Assembly: GCF_022605725.1 (NCBI RefSeq) | Contig: NC_065551.1 | Span: 26,350,001-26,414,000, forward strand | Direction: 5' to 3' | DNA length: 64,000 bases | Origin: Anthonomus grandis grandis | Lineage: Eukaryota > Arthropoda > Insecta > Coleoptera > Curculionidae | In this document: piece by piece, positions 39,801-54,800 of the stretch | How the letters are laid out: the number at the start of each line of letters is the position of its first letter | Position numbering within the stretch: position 1 is the first letter of the stretch | The notes under the pieces: generated by a model | Told to the model about the DNA's origin: nothing | Databases searched by the model: none | The model's input: only the letters and a program-made list of their open reading frames with translations | Made by a program: the position numbers and the translations under genes

Positions 39801-42800
39801 AATAGGTAACTAAACTAAAGTGTTTTTTTTTTCTCACTTTTAATATTGTAGCAACAGTTCATGGTATTATAAAAAAAAAACTTAAAGCATCCCACTCTAA
39901 TCCCAATTAGTCGCATTTTGTCTGTTGTAACAAGTTCAATAGGTACTTAATATATACTCGTTACCGATGGTGATTTTTAAGCAGTTGTTAATTTGCAGGT
40001 TAAATAATTAAGCCAGATATAAGTTGAGCCCAAATGTGCCATTTATTTTGTGCAACTTTTTTTCCAAATTCGAAAAAAAGCAAACAATATAATTTAAAAT
40101 TGATTCAAAAGCAGTTTTTAGCGATATTTTCAATGTAAAATTTGAATGAATAAATTTTTTTCTAAAAGAGATCTTACATATTATATGAGTAAAAAATCAA
40201 ACTGATGCTAAAAGACTTAATATAAAGGATTAAACACCAATGATTTAATAAAGCAGGAAATAAAAACTCCAGGCAATTATTCAAAAAATCAGGCCCACAC
40301 CAAACTTATGAAATATCAAATTATGTGCGTAATCTATTCTATATTAGCTCTTAATTTTTCTAAAGCCTCGAGTCTTTAATTTGTCAAAGGTATATAAAAA
40401 TGTATAACAAAACTACGTTTTTTGTAAGCGTGACTTTAAAAATCCAAAAATAAATATAATGCTTATGAAATATGTTGCTTTTCCGAAGTCTATTTTTTTA
40501 TTTGGGATTTTTTTGAATTACGATTATTCACTTATAGCTTACTAGCTAGGTATTCATTAACATGGAAATATAATGTATTTACAAAAGAGAAATCTGAAAA
40601 AAAAATTTCAATTGACTTGGCAGATTTTAACATAAAGAATATGCAGAGAAGAAGAAGTGCAAAGATTTAAAACTAGAGAAAAAGACAAACAGTGTTTTGG
40701 TTATAGCCCAATGATATGTATCCAGTTACGCACAGAACTAGAAAAGTGTTAAAGTATGCTAAGTTTGATTAGATTTAATCATGAAAACATTCAAATAATA
40801 AATTACAAAACAATGTAAAAATCCAAAATCAAATTCACCGACAAAAGAGTGTATTTAGTTGAATACACGTGTTTCGCCCTTTGTCTTTAAGTACAATTAA
40901 TAATTTTTTTTTTTTAATTTTATAATAAATACAAATTATCTTCCAACATCATACACTCCAATAATAACAAAAAATGTTTTTATTAGTTTACTTATTTTGC
41001 CTTACAATTGGGAACAATTTTTAAGAACTCAACTCTTTTAATTTCATTCAAAACTTCGAATACTTTATAATGCACACCTCATTAATAATAAAGATGAAAT
41101 GACCTTTTTTCAAAATCAGGGTATACTTAATAAGTGTGAAGATAGCAGCTCTATTTACATAGGACAGTCTGGCAGAAAATATTGCTAGGAGAGTTCAGGA
41201 ACACATGACTTGTTATAATAAATTTAAAAACTGATATAGTAGAAACAAAATTTGCTATTGCAAACCATTTGCTGTCCTGTCATTATTCAACTCTGTCTTG
41301 TGTCAATGACATTTTTAATTTTGAACTACATTTCACTTTAAAACAACCTGAATTTATCACCATAGTTGATAAAGAATAGGATCTTGTGTTCGCCCTCCCA
41401 CATCGACAAACCTTTGTTTATTTATTTTTTAAACTTAATTTTATGTTTGCAACTTATTATTATAAGCTAACCTTATTTAATTGTGGATTTGTTTTTTTAA
41501 GATGTGCTGTTTGTTTTTTCCAGTATTTTAATTAACTTGAGTTTTTTAGACAGTGCAAAATAGTGTATTTTTATTAGGAGACAGGCTCCAGAAGTGTATA
41601 GGTACTTGTATATTTGATTAGGCTTACGCTTGTAATTTTTTACCTCACTTTTAGATCTATTAATGCCCTGTTACAAGGCAAAATACGTGTACTATTCTGT
41701 GTGTTTACTATTCACGTGCGTTCATCTGCGATAACTGTAACCGCGACGAAAGGGGGAAGACGGCCATAAATACTGTAAAAACCCCATTTCAAACTTGGCC
41801 TCGAGGCATTTTCAGTGGCGCACACTATCAATTAAAAAAACATTGAATATTTTACCTGTTTTTTTTTATTTTTATAACCAAGAATAAAAGCTATTGATTT
41901 TGTACACCTGTATTATTGATTTCTTCTTAACACATTTAATTTTTTTCTTAACACGATTTGAAGTAAATTTTTTAAATCTTTTTATTTTTATTATAAAACA
42001 AAAAAAAATAAACAAAACACAAGTAAAATTAAACGCTACAATCTAACTTAAAAGATTTTATACATAATTAATAATATGATTTCCTCCATTATCTGATCAG
42101 TTTCCCAATACCTATTCGCTATATCTATAACATGTCTGACATTATTTTTCTAATGATTGGAACTGACAGACTCGATGCATTACATATATAATAAATCTAA
42201 TAATTTGGTACCTGTTAAATCACGAGTACCTATTATGATTTCTTATATATATGCTTTACTTCGGCCCATAGTGCCCACGCTAATTCTATAGGGTTTAATT
42301 CACGTAGGCTGGTGTTCAATAAGTTGTCTATTTTATAATTTTTATTGGTCGTATTAGGCTTATGCGTACATAATAAATCGTAAAGCTCAAATTTTCTTTT
42401 TGATTCGTCAACATTAGTTTTGTTGCCTTTGAGTCAATTTACTATTGCACCTTTTTTCGAGGAGGATTTTGAGGGCACTTTACTTGCTAATACAGAGCGA
42501 TAGGGGGCGTTGTCCATAATAACAATGAGAATCCCTTGTAGATAATCCAGCCTTAAAAATTAGAGATGTACCCTCAACAAATCCATTTTCGTTTCCGGCA
42601 TGTACTACAATGTAGCGACCACTCGAACTAATATTTCCTGCTATTCCGAAGACACTTTCACTCTGCCAGCATTTTTTAAACAATAAATTGGAATCTATCC
42701 ATGTTTCATCAAAATATATGTATTATGTGTTTACCGTTACTGCAGTATTGCTTTATGAATCATATAAATTTATATCTTAAATGTAGAATATTTGACTTTT

Positions 42801-45800
42801 CACCCGTTTTGACATATTCTCCATTATTTTTTAATAATCTTAGCAATCAGTCTTTTTCATATGGAAATTCAATTTTTTCCTTAATTTTCGCCAGCATCTT
42901 TCCTAAAGTTGGTATTACTTTACATTCTGTATAAAATTTTCTCAGTAATTCTTCTTATTTTGCCAAAATCAGCATCATCAATTTTTTCCAGTACTGATAA
43001 TCTTTTAGGTTTTTTTCCCGGACTCGATAAAGGCTCTGTAGGGTCAAACTCTCGTCGATGTTGGTCTTCTTTTTTAATTTTAGTTATAGCAGATCGCCCT
43101 ACTCCACAATACATAGCTACTCGTTCTGTTTTATTTTTTAAAGGTAGCTTAAAAGCATTATAGGCACTTTCCTCATCATTAAATTCTTATTACATTTGCA
43201 ATAACCTCACGAGCCTGACCTTTCAAAACTTTATTTTTTAAATGGTCCATATTACTGATTAGGAAACCACGATACCACAGAAAAACTAATATAAACACCA
43301 AGGAACAAAATTAACGCGATATCACAAGATTATCAATAAATAAAAAATTAAATAGATACTTGAATACTTTTAGAAAAAGATGGGCGGTTCTAAAATAGTA
43401 GGTGTGTTCCTATGAAAGTACTTAAAAGGCTACAGTGGCAAGTTCTAATAAAAATTAGCGATTAATCCTGTCCCCAAATCATTTACCAATTGAATATATA
43501 TCATAAATAATTAGATTAAAACATGTTTGGTTTACCTACTGTTATCAAATTAGCCTTTTAAGATACGACTGATAAATAATAAAATGACAACTAAAAAGGT
43601 ACAAAAAGAATTAATGGTAAGTGCAGATCATAAGTTACCAATTATTTTGTAAATAGGTACTAAATTTCACTTTCTTTAATAATCCAACCTTTATAATACA
43701 CGAATAAATTGACAATTAAACTAATATAATATCTGCATATACAAATTCCATAATTTATGGGTAATTCCCAGTGGGACGCCAGTGGGACTAATTTTATCCT
43801 TTTAACCTATTTAAAATGTTACGGCTCCCGTGACAAACTCGTAAAAGTTCATTGTTAAAAAAATGCACTGTTGTTCTCTGTTTCCACTTCTGTTTTCTTC
43901 TTTTAAGAGTCAAATAGAATAAAGTAAAAAGTATGCTTAACATAGCTAAAATTGGCAACTCGGTTAAACCCAACTATTGCATTCTTAACATTCTTTTGCT
44001 GGTTAGACTTAATGGATGAATAGTTATTAACTTAATACACCTCTTTATCTGTGACTTTGGTTTTGTGTTTTTATTTTTTTTTGTACATTATCTACTAAGT
44101 CGCTTAGAGAATAGAATGGACTATTTTAGCGAATTCAAATATTACTCTGACTTAAGTCTTTAGATAATTAAAGATCTAAAAGGTTATAAGTTACGCACAT
44201 AATCTGGTCCACCACAGACAAAAAACGAACATAAGACTCCCTGCTACGTTACATTACCTTTACCTTTCTGTTGTGATCGCGATGGTTCGCCTCGATGATA
44301 ACATCCCCAACGGTGGGGTCCAGGAGGTCAAGCTTCAATCGCTTCTTCGGACTGATAAGCTCATCCCCCGAGCTCGGACAATCCTCCAGCTGCTCAAGGA
44401 GGTGCACCCGCTCTTTCTGTAAGTTACGGATGTCGTGCGGAGCATAGGGCACGTCCACTAAGTTTTGTACTACACGAACCTAGAGTAATTTTTAATGTTA
44501 GCAATCAAGTTCATTCAATTTGGTTGAAACAAACCTCCAACGGTTCCAGATGCACCGGACTATTGGGTAAATACGCCACCGGGTGTTCGTAGGGATCATA
44601 AGGTTCCTCGTGTGAGGCTGCCGATCCCTGACTGTACTCGTCGTAACTACGGTGACTCGCTGGATGCCTCACGCTCGCCTCGATCGCCGCAACCGTTCCG
44701 TATTCGAGGTCGTAGTCGATAAACCTCACCCGAGTACGACCTCCTCGCGGAGTGGCATTTCCGGGAGTACCGGGTGATGCCATTGCCGCAACCGAAGATC
44801 TACTCGAATAGCTGGATGTTCTCGGCCTTGTGGGTGTATCATACCTGGAATAAAAGAGGTGGTCAGATCCAAAGGTTCATTGATTTTAAAAGTACTTTTA
44901 AAATCAATTAACTCAATCTTTTTTAAATATTATTTCGCCAAGTAAATGCTAAAAAAGTTCCACCTTACGCCTCTGTGAGTTATGAATCTAGGAGTGTTTA
45001 TAACATAGCTTTAAGTTCGACTTCTGTTTGATGTTTACAATTACGTTTTTTATAACTAATAATAAAAAGTTTGTCGTCTGCTTTTAATTAAACTTTTATC
45101 AACACGGTTCTTTGATGTTTCTGCTGCCTAGCCCTTCTCTTTTCCATGCCAATTATATTTCGATATATAGATAATTTGTATTTCTTGAGCATGAGAAGAG
45201 TAGTATGGTACTTAAAAATGTAAGCTGAAAAATAATTTTATCTACGTATTTCCGCAGGCCACTCCACAGAGCCTGAACTAGAAATTAAAGTCAAGATAAA
45301 CCCCAAGTCAAGTACAACGTACGTACGTTGGAGAAGAAAGCATAGTGAGTGAAGAGTATGTTCCAGAAGAGGAGGTGGAGGTTTCTGAACAAGAAATAAG
45401 GAGTCAGCGTAAGAAAAGGCCACCAAGGAGTTTATGATGTAAGGTAGATAGTAGATGTTTATGACGTAAGGTATGCCACTATAGCAGACTTCGCAGATTC
45501 AGAATCTGTAGAGGAGGCTTTAAGTAGACCAGACTGTGACCAATGGCGTGCAGCTATGGACGAAGAATATTTTGCCTTATTGGAAAATAAAACTTGGGAG
45601 CTGGTTAAATATTCAACGGACAAGAAGCCTTTAAAATGCAAGTGGGTGTTCAAGGTAAAGAAGAATACCAGTGCAAAGGTAGTGAAATATAAGGCAAGGC
45701 TGGTAATAAAGAGCTACAGTCAGAAAAAGGGAATTGATTACAAGGAAACATACTCTTCAGTAGTCAGATATACTTCCATAAGATATTTATTTGAAACAAC

Positions 45801-48800
45801 TGCCAAATATGATCTTGATATTGATCAGCTTGATGCAGTTATAGCTTTTATGCACTTACAACCTGAAGGTATTGCAGAACCAAACAAATTTTGTACACTG
45901 CGTAAATCCCTGTACTGAAGCAAGCCAGTATAATTTGTTACCTTCGACTTGAAGCATGTTTGAAGGACTGTGAACTAACCCAATCCAACGACTTGATGAT
46001 TCTTTCTAATAACAGTAGAGAGAAATAAAACAGCCTGAAGAGTAAACTGATATCTCAGTTTAAAATGAATGATACTGGAGAGGCTAGATTTGTATTGCGC
46101 ATGCAGATCACTAGGGACCGTTGAAACAAGATCTGGTTGAATCAGCAATTGTACCTTGAAAACATTATTAGTAGTCCAGCCTTATTGGGAGAAAAGCTGT
46201 CCTGTTTAAAGCTGTATGTTTTCAAAAAGTGAAGATGTCAATTGAGAAAAGGGCTCATGTATCATATCAAGAAGGTGTAGGAAGCCTGTTATTCGCAGCG
46301 CAAGTATCGAGGCCTGACATTTCATATGTAGATTTACACAAGATCGGGGGCCAATACGTTGAACTGCAACCAAACATATCCTAAGAAACTTGAGAGGAAC
46401 AAATTGGAGTACAAATTGGAGTTTGAAGGTTTAAAGAGAAGCCAGATAGTTGGTTTTACTGATGCTGACTGGGCCAAAAATGTTGATGATCGAAGGTAGG
46501 TAACTGGTTGTCTTTTTAAAGAATGGGGCTGCAATTTCATGGGCAACAAGGGGACAAGCAGTTAAAGAAAGTGAATATATGGCTCTGAACATGGCAGCTC
46601 AAGAGGCTTTATGGTTAAGAAGGCTTAGAATTAAGGGGTCAAAAACTCGCAGTTAGTAGAGCTTATCATGCAAGCACCAAACACATAGATGTTAGCCACT
46701 TTTTAAAAGAAAAGATAAGCGATGGGCTTTTGGAGTTGAAGTAGGTTTCAACAAATAAGCAAAATGAAAAGTTTTAGAATTATTTACATTTGTTTGTTGT
46801 TGTTTAGCAACAAAAACAAAAAAAATATCTCATTTGCTTCTAAGGCCAACTAATAATCCGCACCTGGATTTTAACGTTAAAATAAAAAAAATAAATTGTA
46901 ATGATATTTTCAAGAGTATTTTTCTTAAACATGGTGAGTTTTAGCGAGATCAGATAATTACTTTATTATTTTATTTATAATTAATTTATTTATATTATTA
47001 AGTTAAAAATTTTCAGATTTTGAAATCCTACAGCCCAAATTACGAACATTCCAACCCAACTTACTCCTGAAGGCAATCCAATACTAAATTTTAGTTCGTT
47101 AAGTAGAGCATTAAAAGTTTAGGAATCATAATTATAGTTCCTATGGAATATTATATTATTGGAATCACATTTAATATTAAATTTTATTTATAAATCTTTA
47201 TGTGTTCGGCATCACCTCCATAAAAATCGCCATCACCTTCTCTTTTTTTATGGCCTGTATCTTGAAAACTAAGCCCACCCCAATTTATATGGAATTTTAG
47301 CTATATTTTGGGTCATATAGCTTGTGGTTAAAATATTGTAATTTTACCGTTTGTTGAAACATATATAATCTGTTTTTATTTATAAATTTTCATAGTCATT
47401 AGTGTTCATCATGTTATTGTCCGGTAAGGTTATTTTAGTTTTTCAATGTTTACGGGACATCTGATGTTTTTCTTTTGAATGATTTATACATCTGATAACG
47501 CCCTTAAGGCGAAACATTTCACCATTTAATTAAGTCTTATTAAATTTACTGTCATACTATAAATTTTGTTTTGTTTAATTTTATAACTCAATTGAACAGT
47601 GTTAAGTAATAATAAAAAAAATGGTTAAAAAGGGCGGACAAAAGAATATAAGTATATATAAAGAAATCTTGATAAGAGAGATATTTTACGTAAATAAATA
47701 ATAATAATAATTACTGGATAACATAAATAGCATTTAGATAAAAGCTTTTTACCTTTAGAACGTTTAAAATTACAGTAACTCTGGATGAATAAACAATTCT
47801 GTGAAGCTAATCTATGAAGTGATATCGGTCTTTAAATTGTAATATATTTTTTTCTGACAAAGAACGTTAAATAAAAAAACTAAACATTTCGCAAAAAATG
47901 TTTGGCTTATGAACAAAAAGACCGATAAGGTGAAATTACATAAGCTAAGAAACAACATCCAAATTGAATGCCTCACAATGATTTAAATAAATTAATATTA
48001 ATTTTCTTGACAAAATATCAGAACCTACCTATATTCTTCTGACCGCGCTATAAAAAAAGCCAAGTTTGAGTTAGAAAGCAAAACACTTTTAAGCATTGAA
48101 ACATTCCTCTATTAAAAATATCTTACAACATTAGTATTAGTACAACATACAACATGTCCTTTAAACTGAATAATATTAGAATTCAAATTAAAAAAAGTCT
48201 ATCCAAAGGTGAACGAACGCACGCAAATATAATTTGGGGCTTACCTCGATATTCTTGCTGGCGCGCTAACCTCGAAAGTCCTCGTGGTGCGGTCCTCGAA
48301 CCCCGCCCGATCCAAGACCGTCGCGCCGACCTGTTTCCCTAACCGTTCGAAAAAACACTCCTGACACTCCCGACTGGCAAAATCTACCTGCAGCTTCATA
48401 CTCTTCAGCACGAACCCTCGCATTTTGCTCACTGCCAGTTGTGCCTGGGACACGTGCTCATAAAACACCAACCCTTGACCCTTTTCGCGATCCACGATAC
48501 ACTTTGTCACCGATCCGAACGGCTCGAACTGAATCCTCAGGTACTTTTCGGTGACGGTGTCCGCGACCCCGTCGATCCACACACAATTATATGCCATGGA
48601 CTTGCCGAATCCAAGTTTGATCCGGTTGTTGCCCAGGTGTTCTCCGTCCATTTTGCGGATCGCCTTTACCACACTTATAATGTCCGAGTATTGGCAAAAA
48701 GCGTACGAACTCACAGCCCCTTGTTTTTTTATGTCGATTTCGATTATCTCCCCGAACTGGTCGAAATGTTTCCTGAGATCTGACGCGGTCACGTCCTTTT

Positions 48801-51800
48801 CTAGGTTACCGATGAACAGAGTCCTGGTGGCTTTCGGGTTATACTCGTCGATTTCAGACTCGTACCGGCAATCGCCCTCGTCTATATCACACACCGAATG
48901 TGGCGCCACCTACAATATGGTTAATAGTTAAAATGGGGTTTTTATCCTACAGGTTGATACTATATGAGTACTTACTTCTGCGAACAACATATATGCTGTT
49001 GAAGCTATAGGACCAAGGAAAGTTAACATAAGACTGAATGCTTTTTATTATTGAAAAAACCTAAGTTTAATGCAAACTCTGTTCTATTTATTGATGATTT
49101 GATTCAAATACAGAATGTCTTACAGCATACAGCATTTATTAGCAACAACTAAATAATTTTTCTATAGATTTCAGAGATGACAAGAGATATTATTTAGATA
49201 TAAGCGATCAGGTAGAAGAGCTTTACATACTCCGACAGTTATGTTATCATCAAAAGAAGTAGCTCCAAACTCCAGGAATCTCGGAGAGGATTTTAGCGTG
49301 TACTAAATAGAACAGGGAGTGATGGACTGACGAGCTGCTATGAGAGCCAGCTAAATAAAAAATCTAAGTCATGATGTAAATAAATGAGTGTTAAAGTATG
49401 TAGACAAACTTTAACCATTGAATCCTTGGTCAATTTGAAGCCGAAATGTTCATATGAACGTGGGTTCACAACGACTTTGTTTTTAAGCTAGAGATATCAG
49501 CACCAAAGTACTGATGATGGAATGTATTTTATTTTAAACACGTATGCCCTGTGATGAATACTCCATGATTTACAGTTGCTTTTAAATCTTCCGCGAGCCT
49601 AGATATCGTCATCGACGATTTTTTTAAATAGTAACCCTTGTTTTTATTGCGTATTTTTAAATTTAAACGCAATGCTCTATTTACCCAGAAAAGCACAAGA
49701 TTGAAATCTCAATGATGATATAAATTGGATACGGAGATAGAACAAGAACCCAAAAGGAGGTTATGAACTTATTCAGAAACATGTATCCTGGTTTACCACC
49801 GATATCGCAAGGTACTGTAAGCAAAATTGAAAATCAGGTTCGGGAAAATGACCACGTTAGAAGAACAACTATTTCTCTCGTAAATGAAAATCCCAAAATT
49901 AATATGTTATTATCCCTTCAAGAAAATCATAAGATTTCCACTAGACATGCGCGCGAATTGAAAGTGAGAGCGAGAGAGTGAGTTTATGGACTGCAGAATA
50001 ATACTGTTAAAATAGAAAATATTCTCTTATCTGAAGAGTCAATGTTTATGCTGAGAAATAAATCGACAAAATTGCCGTTATTCAGCGCAAGAAAATCCAT
50101 GTTGGATGAGACTAGCTCACACTCAATAATAGGCCAGCAAGTTATAGGCCCAATTTTCTTTAAACAAAATCTAAATGAAGCAAGATGAACTAATTTCAAA
50201 TCTAAAGATGACAAGAACTAATTCCAAACCTAGATGCTCTGTTTGCTGATCAAATAGAAGCTGACATGCCAAATAGGAACATCTGGTTTCAACAAGATGG
50301 TACGCCTCCCCAGTTTGCACTCTCTTATTACATACAAATGCTTACAAACACTTTTGCCTGGAGATTTCCCTTTTTGCAATTGGTTACGTGAAAAGGTAAA
50401 TCTAAATCAATTTTTTTTAATCGAATACCATTAAGGTATAAAGCGTGTATTTCGCGAACAGGAATAGAAATTCTCATGATAACCAGGTATGGTCTGACGG
50501 AAATCTTCATGCCGTAATTAAGAACAATACGCCATATGACTTGGGTTGCTTGTGCTCGAAACAAATCCTTAGGGACTCATGTTTATAATAACATTTCATC
50601 TTCAAATTGTCCAATGTTTCGATAATTACAGTTTCTATACATATTTTACTAACATTCTGTAGAACAAAAGCGTTTCTCCTACGAGCCGTCGTACTTAGCC
50701 TTTACTAACTAAAGTTGTATCCTCGGGAATGTACAGTCCGAGCGTTAGCAGATCAATCCCGAGTTGTGCAAGGCGTGTAGAGGTATCTCAGAGTGAATAC
50801 AATATCCAGAAATATAAAACTTCAAAAATCTCTTGCCGTACCTGAAGGCTTTTTGCTTAGATGGCCTTTATAAGGAGAACGGACCATCTAGCTATCGAGC
50901 TGATTTTTCAGCCAGAATCTAGCATTCGGATTTATGTAAATTTTCCACAGATCCTTCTTCAAAAAATTTAAACGCAAGAAATATTTACCTCGATCTTACA
51001 CCCAAAAAACAATTTATCGTAGCTGACCTCCAACGCCTTCTCCGCGTCCTCCGGTTTCTTAAAACAAACGATTGCGTGCCGGTCTGCGTTCTGGCCCACC
51101 ACCTTCACCCACGTGACCTTTCCGTGTTTTTTGTACTCGTGGAACAGACCGTCCTTAAGGGAGGTGTCGCTCGACCGGACCGGTAAGTTTCGCACGCAAA
51201 TACCTAGAGGTCGCCTACTGTCGTCCAGGGGTGTTTCGGTGCCGCCCGCCGCCTGCGCCGCCGCAGCGGATTTTTTATAACGACGCTGGTGTCTGCGCAA
51301 GCGCGACGGCGACGACGTGGACGAGGTGCCGCGCGACGTCGTCGACGATGACGAACTGCTACTGCTGCGCGAACGCGACCTAAAGAGGTTAAGGTTTTTT
51401 TTTAAATAAAAATTTCAACAAAAATCAACACAGATTCAACTGAAGAAGTGGGTAATAGTATTTAAAAATTAGGAACTTTAGATAATCTAATAATTCCAAC
51501 TGAATTCGGAAAAAGAAAATAAAAATAACTTTAGAAAGTAGTGTTTAGTCTCAGTAGAGCATTTTCAGACTTTCAAAAAAATGTTGTGATTCATCGACTA
51601 CCTCGGTACATTCCATATAGAAACATCTCTATCTTCAGTAACGTAAATACTGAAATCTTCAGTTTGGTTTAATAAAATTACGCTTTTATGATTACCTCGA
51701 AGGAGATCGACTACTGGTACTTCCGTTTGGTGATGGCGATCGAGAGCCAGACCTGGACTTGGCTTTCTTCCGAACATTATCCGAGTTGCGCCGTTCATTC

Positions 51801-54800
51801 GATTCTGACGACGGCGCCGAGCTATACCCTGTTGTTTCCGACTGACTTCGCTCGGTACTGTTATACCTGAAACAAGAAAGAAAAACGTATTTACCAAAAT
51901 GGATAAAAATTGATTTTAAGATTGAATTGAATTGTAAGATAGTGGCTAGCGTACGCATCGGTCTCCTAATGGTTACCACACCGAAGGTTACCAGAGGCCA
52001 GTAGCTTTGAAGAAAGCAATGAAGCACTCTGGTTTAAAAAAAATAATATTGCTAGGTAAACACATTTTGTTATGCCAATTGTAGGTTCTGAATACTGTAT
52101 TTAAATTTACTAAAATTTCGTACGAACGTCAATAAATATTAAAGTTGCTAAGCCTTAAATATAGGCAAAAAATAAATGCAAAACATATACATACTACACA
52201 AGACACAGTTAAAACAAGATAGAGTTAACATTGCAGTACCATACCATAATTTACACTGTAAAATCATTAGCACTTAGGTATTTCCCCAAAAGGAAAGAGA
52301 GCTTTTGTCAATAAATACTTTTTTATACATTTGTAAAACCGTTTTTCACTCATGTCCCTCACTTTACTATTAAAGAATTTTGGTCGAAAATGGTTTACAC
52401 TGATACATGACCTGTTTAGTCTTAAATAGCTTAGCCTGATGTCAGTTTTAAGTCAAGCGTTATGGTTATCATATTCACTTTGAATATGGTTATGATATTC
52501 ACTTTGAATATGATATTGATTCAAGTTTTTATGTGTATATACTAACACCGTAATATATAAAGTGAGGGCAGTGTCAGTATGTTAAGACCAATAACAAAAT
52601 TCCTTCACATCAACTCTGAAATGGAGACCTGTTATGGCTCGAACTGCCCTTCTCTAGAGTTTAAAAATTTTTCTTGCTTATGTAATCTTCTCTAATTTTC
52701 TTTGCAAGAACTATGTCCCCAGACAAGTATTGCATAGTCACAATGCGAGTGGAACGGGGAATGGATACACAGTCAACAAGATGCTCTGATCGACATGCAT
52801 TCTGATACTTCTTAAGAGGTATATGGTAGAATTTAATTGGCAGGATATTTGGTGTTTTTTTATATTTTTTAAAGAACTATGTTAAAGCCATAAATGTCTG
52901 TGGAATTTTTAGATTTTTGACTATCAATAGCAACCCTGAGTTCGATGAAGCTAACTTTCCCAAACTGAAAACCGAGGAATTTGAATATTTAAGAGTTGAA
53001 CATAGTGTGAACAAGTTACAGGTATTTTGTTTATATTTGATAGAATATCGTTTTTTTTTAATGTTTCTATACTGATTTACTACTTGTCATGCATCCCGAG
53101 CTTTATTATCAGAATTTTGAATAAAGTTTGTATTTGCGTTATATTCTCAGAAATTTGGTCTGTAAAACCATAACTCTATAAAATGTCTCATCTGGAGGAT
53201 GGTACACAGTTAAAATAATGAGGTGCAAAGGCAGCAACAGCAGCTACTTCAAATACCATTTTACAGGTTTTTTCTACCAATTCAGGACCGCTAACTGCAT
53301 TCAGGTCATGCTTGACATAGACCAGACTCCACCATGGTTTCTTTTACATCTGGTATATTAGGACATCAGCTTAATCTAGTAATATGAATGTTTGAGATCT
53401 CGTCTGGTTTCAGGAAGTGTTCAGAGAAACAGAGTATATCCGTTTTAAGCTTCGAGATCTGTAAAAAGACCTCAACTTCACCTATTTTGTTTTTTAGGGA
53501 ATATATGTTCTGACAGAGGTCTGGGTCCTACCGGCCGTTTTGCTATCCTAATCTATCCTATATCTAAAAAAGGAAGTGCGCTTCCTCGTTTCCTGTATAG
53601 CCTGACTGACCACCACGCACGCAGACAAGCTGAATCCGTCAGGAATTTTTTGCACTCCAGTATGAAATTGGAGCTCACCTAATAGCCTTAATGGTAGCCT
53701 TGCTGCCCGGGCAGATTAATACAACAGTTAAATTTCAGTTCACATTTAGGATTTTATGTCCCCATTTCAAAAAAGCAAAGTGTGCTCCCACAGCGAGTAT
53801 GTCCTTTTGGTATATGACGCCCCACTACCTCTGTTGTTTATTCTGGAGCCATCTATATACCAGGATGCTCTGCCTGTTTAGCTAAAAGACCATTGGAGTC
53901 CTGCCACTGCTCTCTTCTTGCGATATGGGTCATAAAACCCTTACTATCCACTCTCTCAGGTACCATACATCCGAAGAAGATGACATTCCTATATAGCCTG
54001 TGACCAGTTTCACCAGTCCGTAGTTTTCCAACGACATGTAGCCTATGCTCGTTCCTCAAACGCTCTGGTTGGGGTCACCAGACCCCATAAGTAAGAAGAG
54101 GTTTTACAATAGATGAGTAGATCCAATGAAAGATCTTAGATGACAGATCCTAGGTGCAAGTCCAAAGCGCACAAGTGGCCTCCTGAATCCTGATATCTGC
54201 GTGATCGTATCTGGAGAGTTTGGAATCGTCATAACCAAAAACCGAATAGTACTAAACTATTCAAACTGCACACCTTCTAGAGATACAACTCTTGGGTGCC
54301 AGCCTTGTTTAAATAAATGATTAGCCTGTCGACTACTAGGCTTGAGGATAATACTCCTTCCTGTGGGCTTCTAAGCTGGAAGGATACATAGCTCTATGAA
54401 AGCATTTGCTCTATCGATCTAACGAGACACGATTCCAAGTTACGACATTCCAGTTGATTTTCAGATTCTGCAAAATCCTTACGGTGTTTCCCAGAATGGA
54501 GAAGGTACGTCTTAAACCTGTTGTGTGTTCCCAAATACGAATTTTAGATAAAATTTAAGATTGAACACATGCAAAGTAAGCAGGCAAGGCAACTTTAGGA
54601 AATTCAATATTAACTAAGTTCATAACAGAAAAAGACTGTAACTTTTGACAGTGTATCCTGTAAAGTCACCTAGAGATGATCAAGGATAAAGATAAGAGAT
54701 CAGTAGTGGAGTCACCAATTATAAGGTCATTGATATACTAAATTTAAAACACTGACATTAAAAAGATGCGTTTACGACCTTTCGGAATAATTTGTCAACT

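Larger units (their letters stand above)
39352..44263 (-). other. Large spen intron hosting transposon remnants
   Basis: 4.9 kb with a Penelope-like fragment (41030-41400) and a DDE_3 transposase remnant (42240-43270). The remainder is AT-rich with no recognised signal. Confidence 0.8.

Noticed and set aside
48439..48931. Plus-strand ORFs over the RRM exon
   Set aside because: Antisense of the two RRMs, which are unmistakable on the minus strand.
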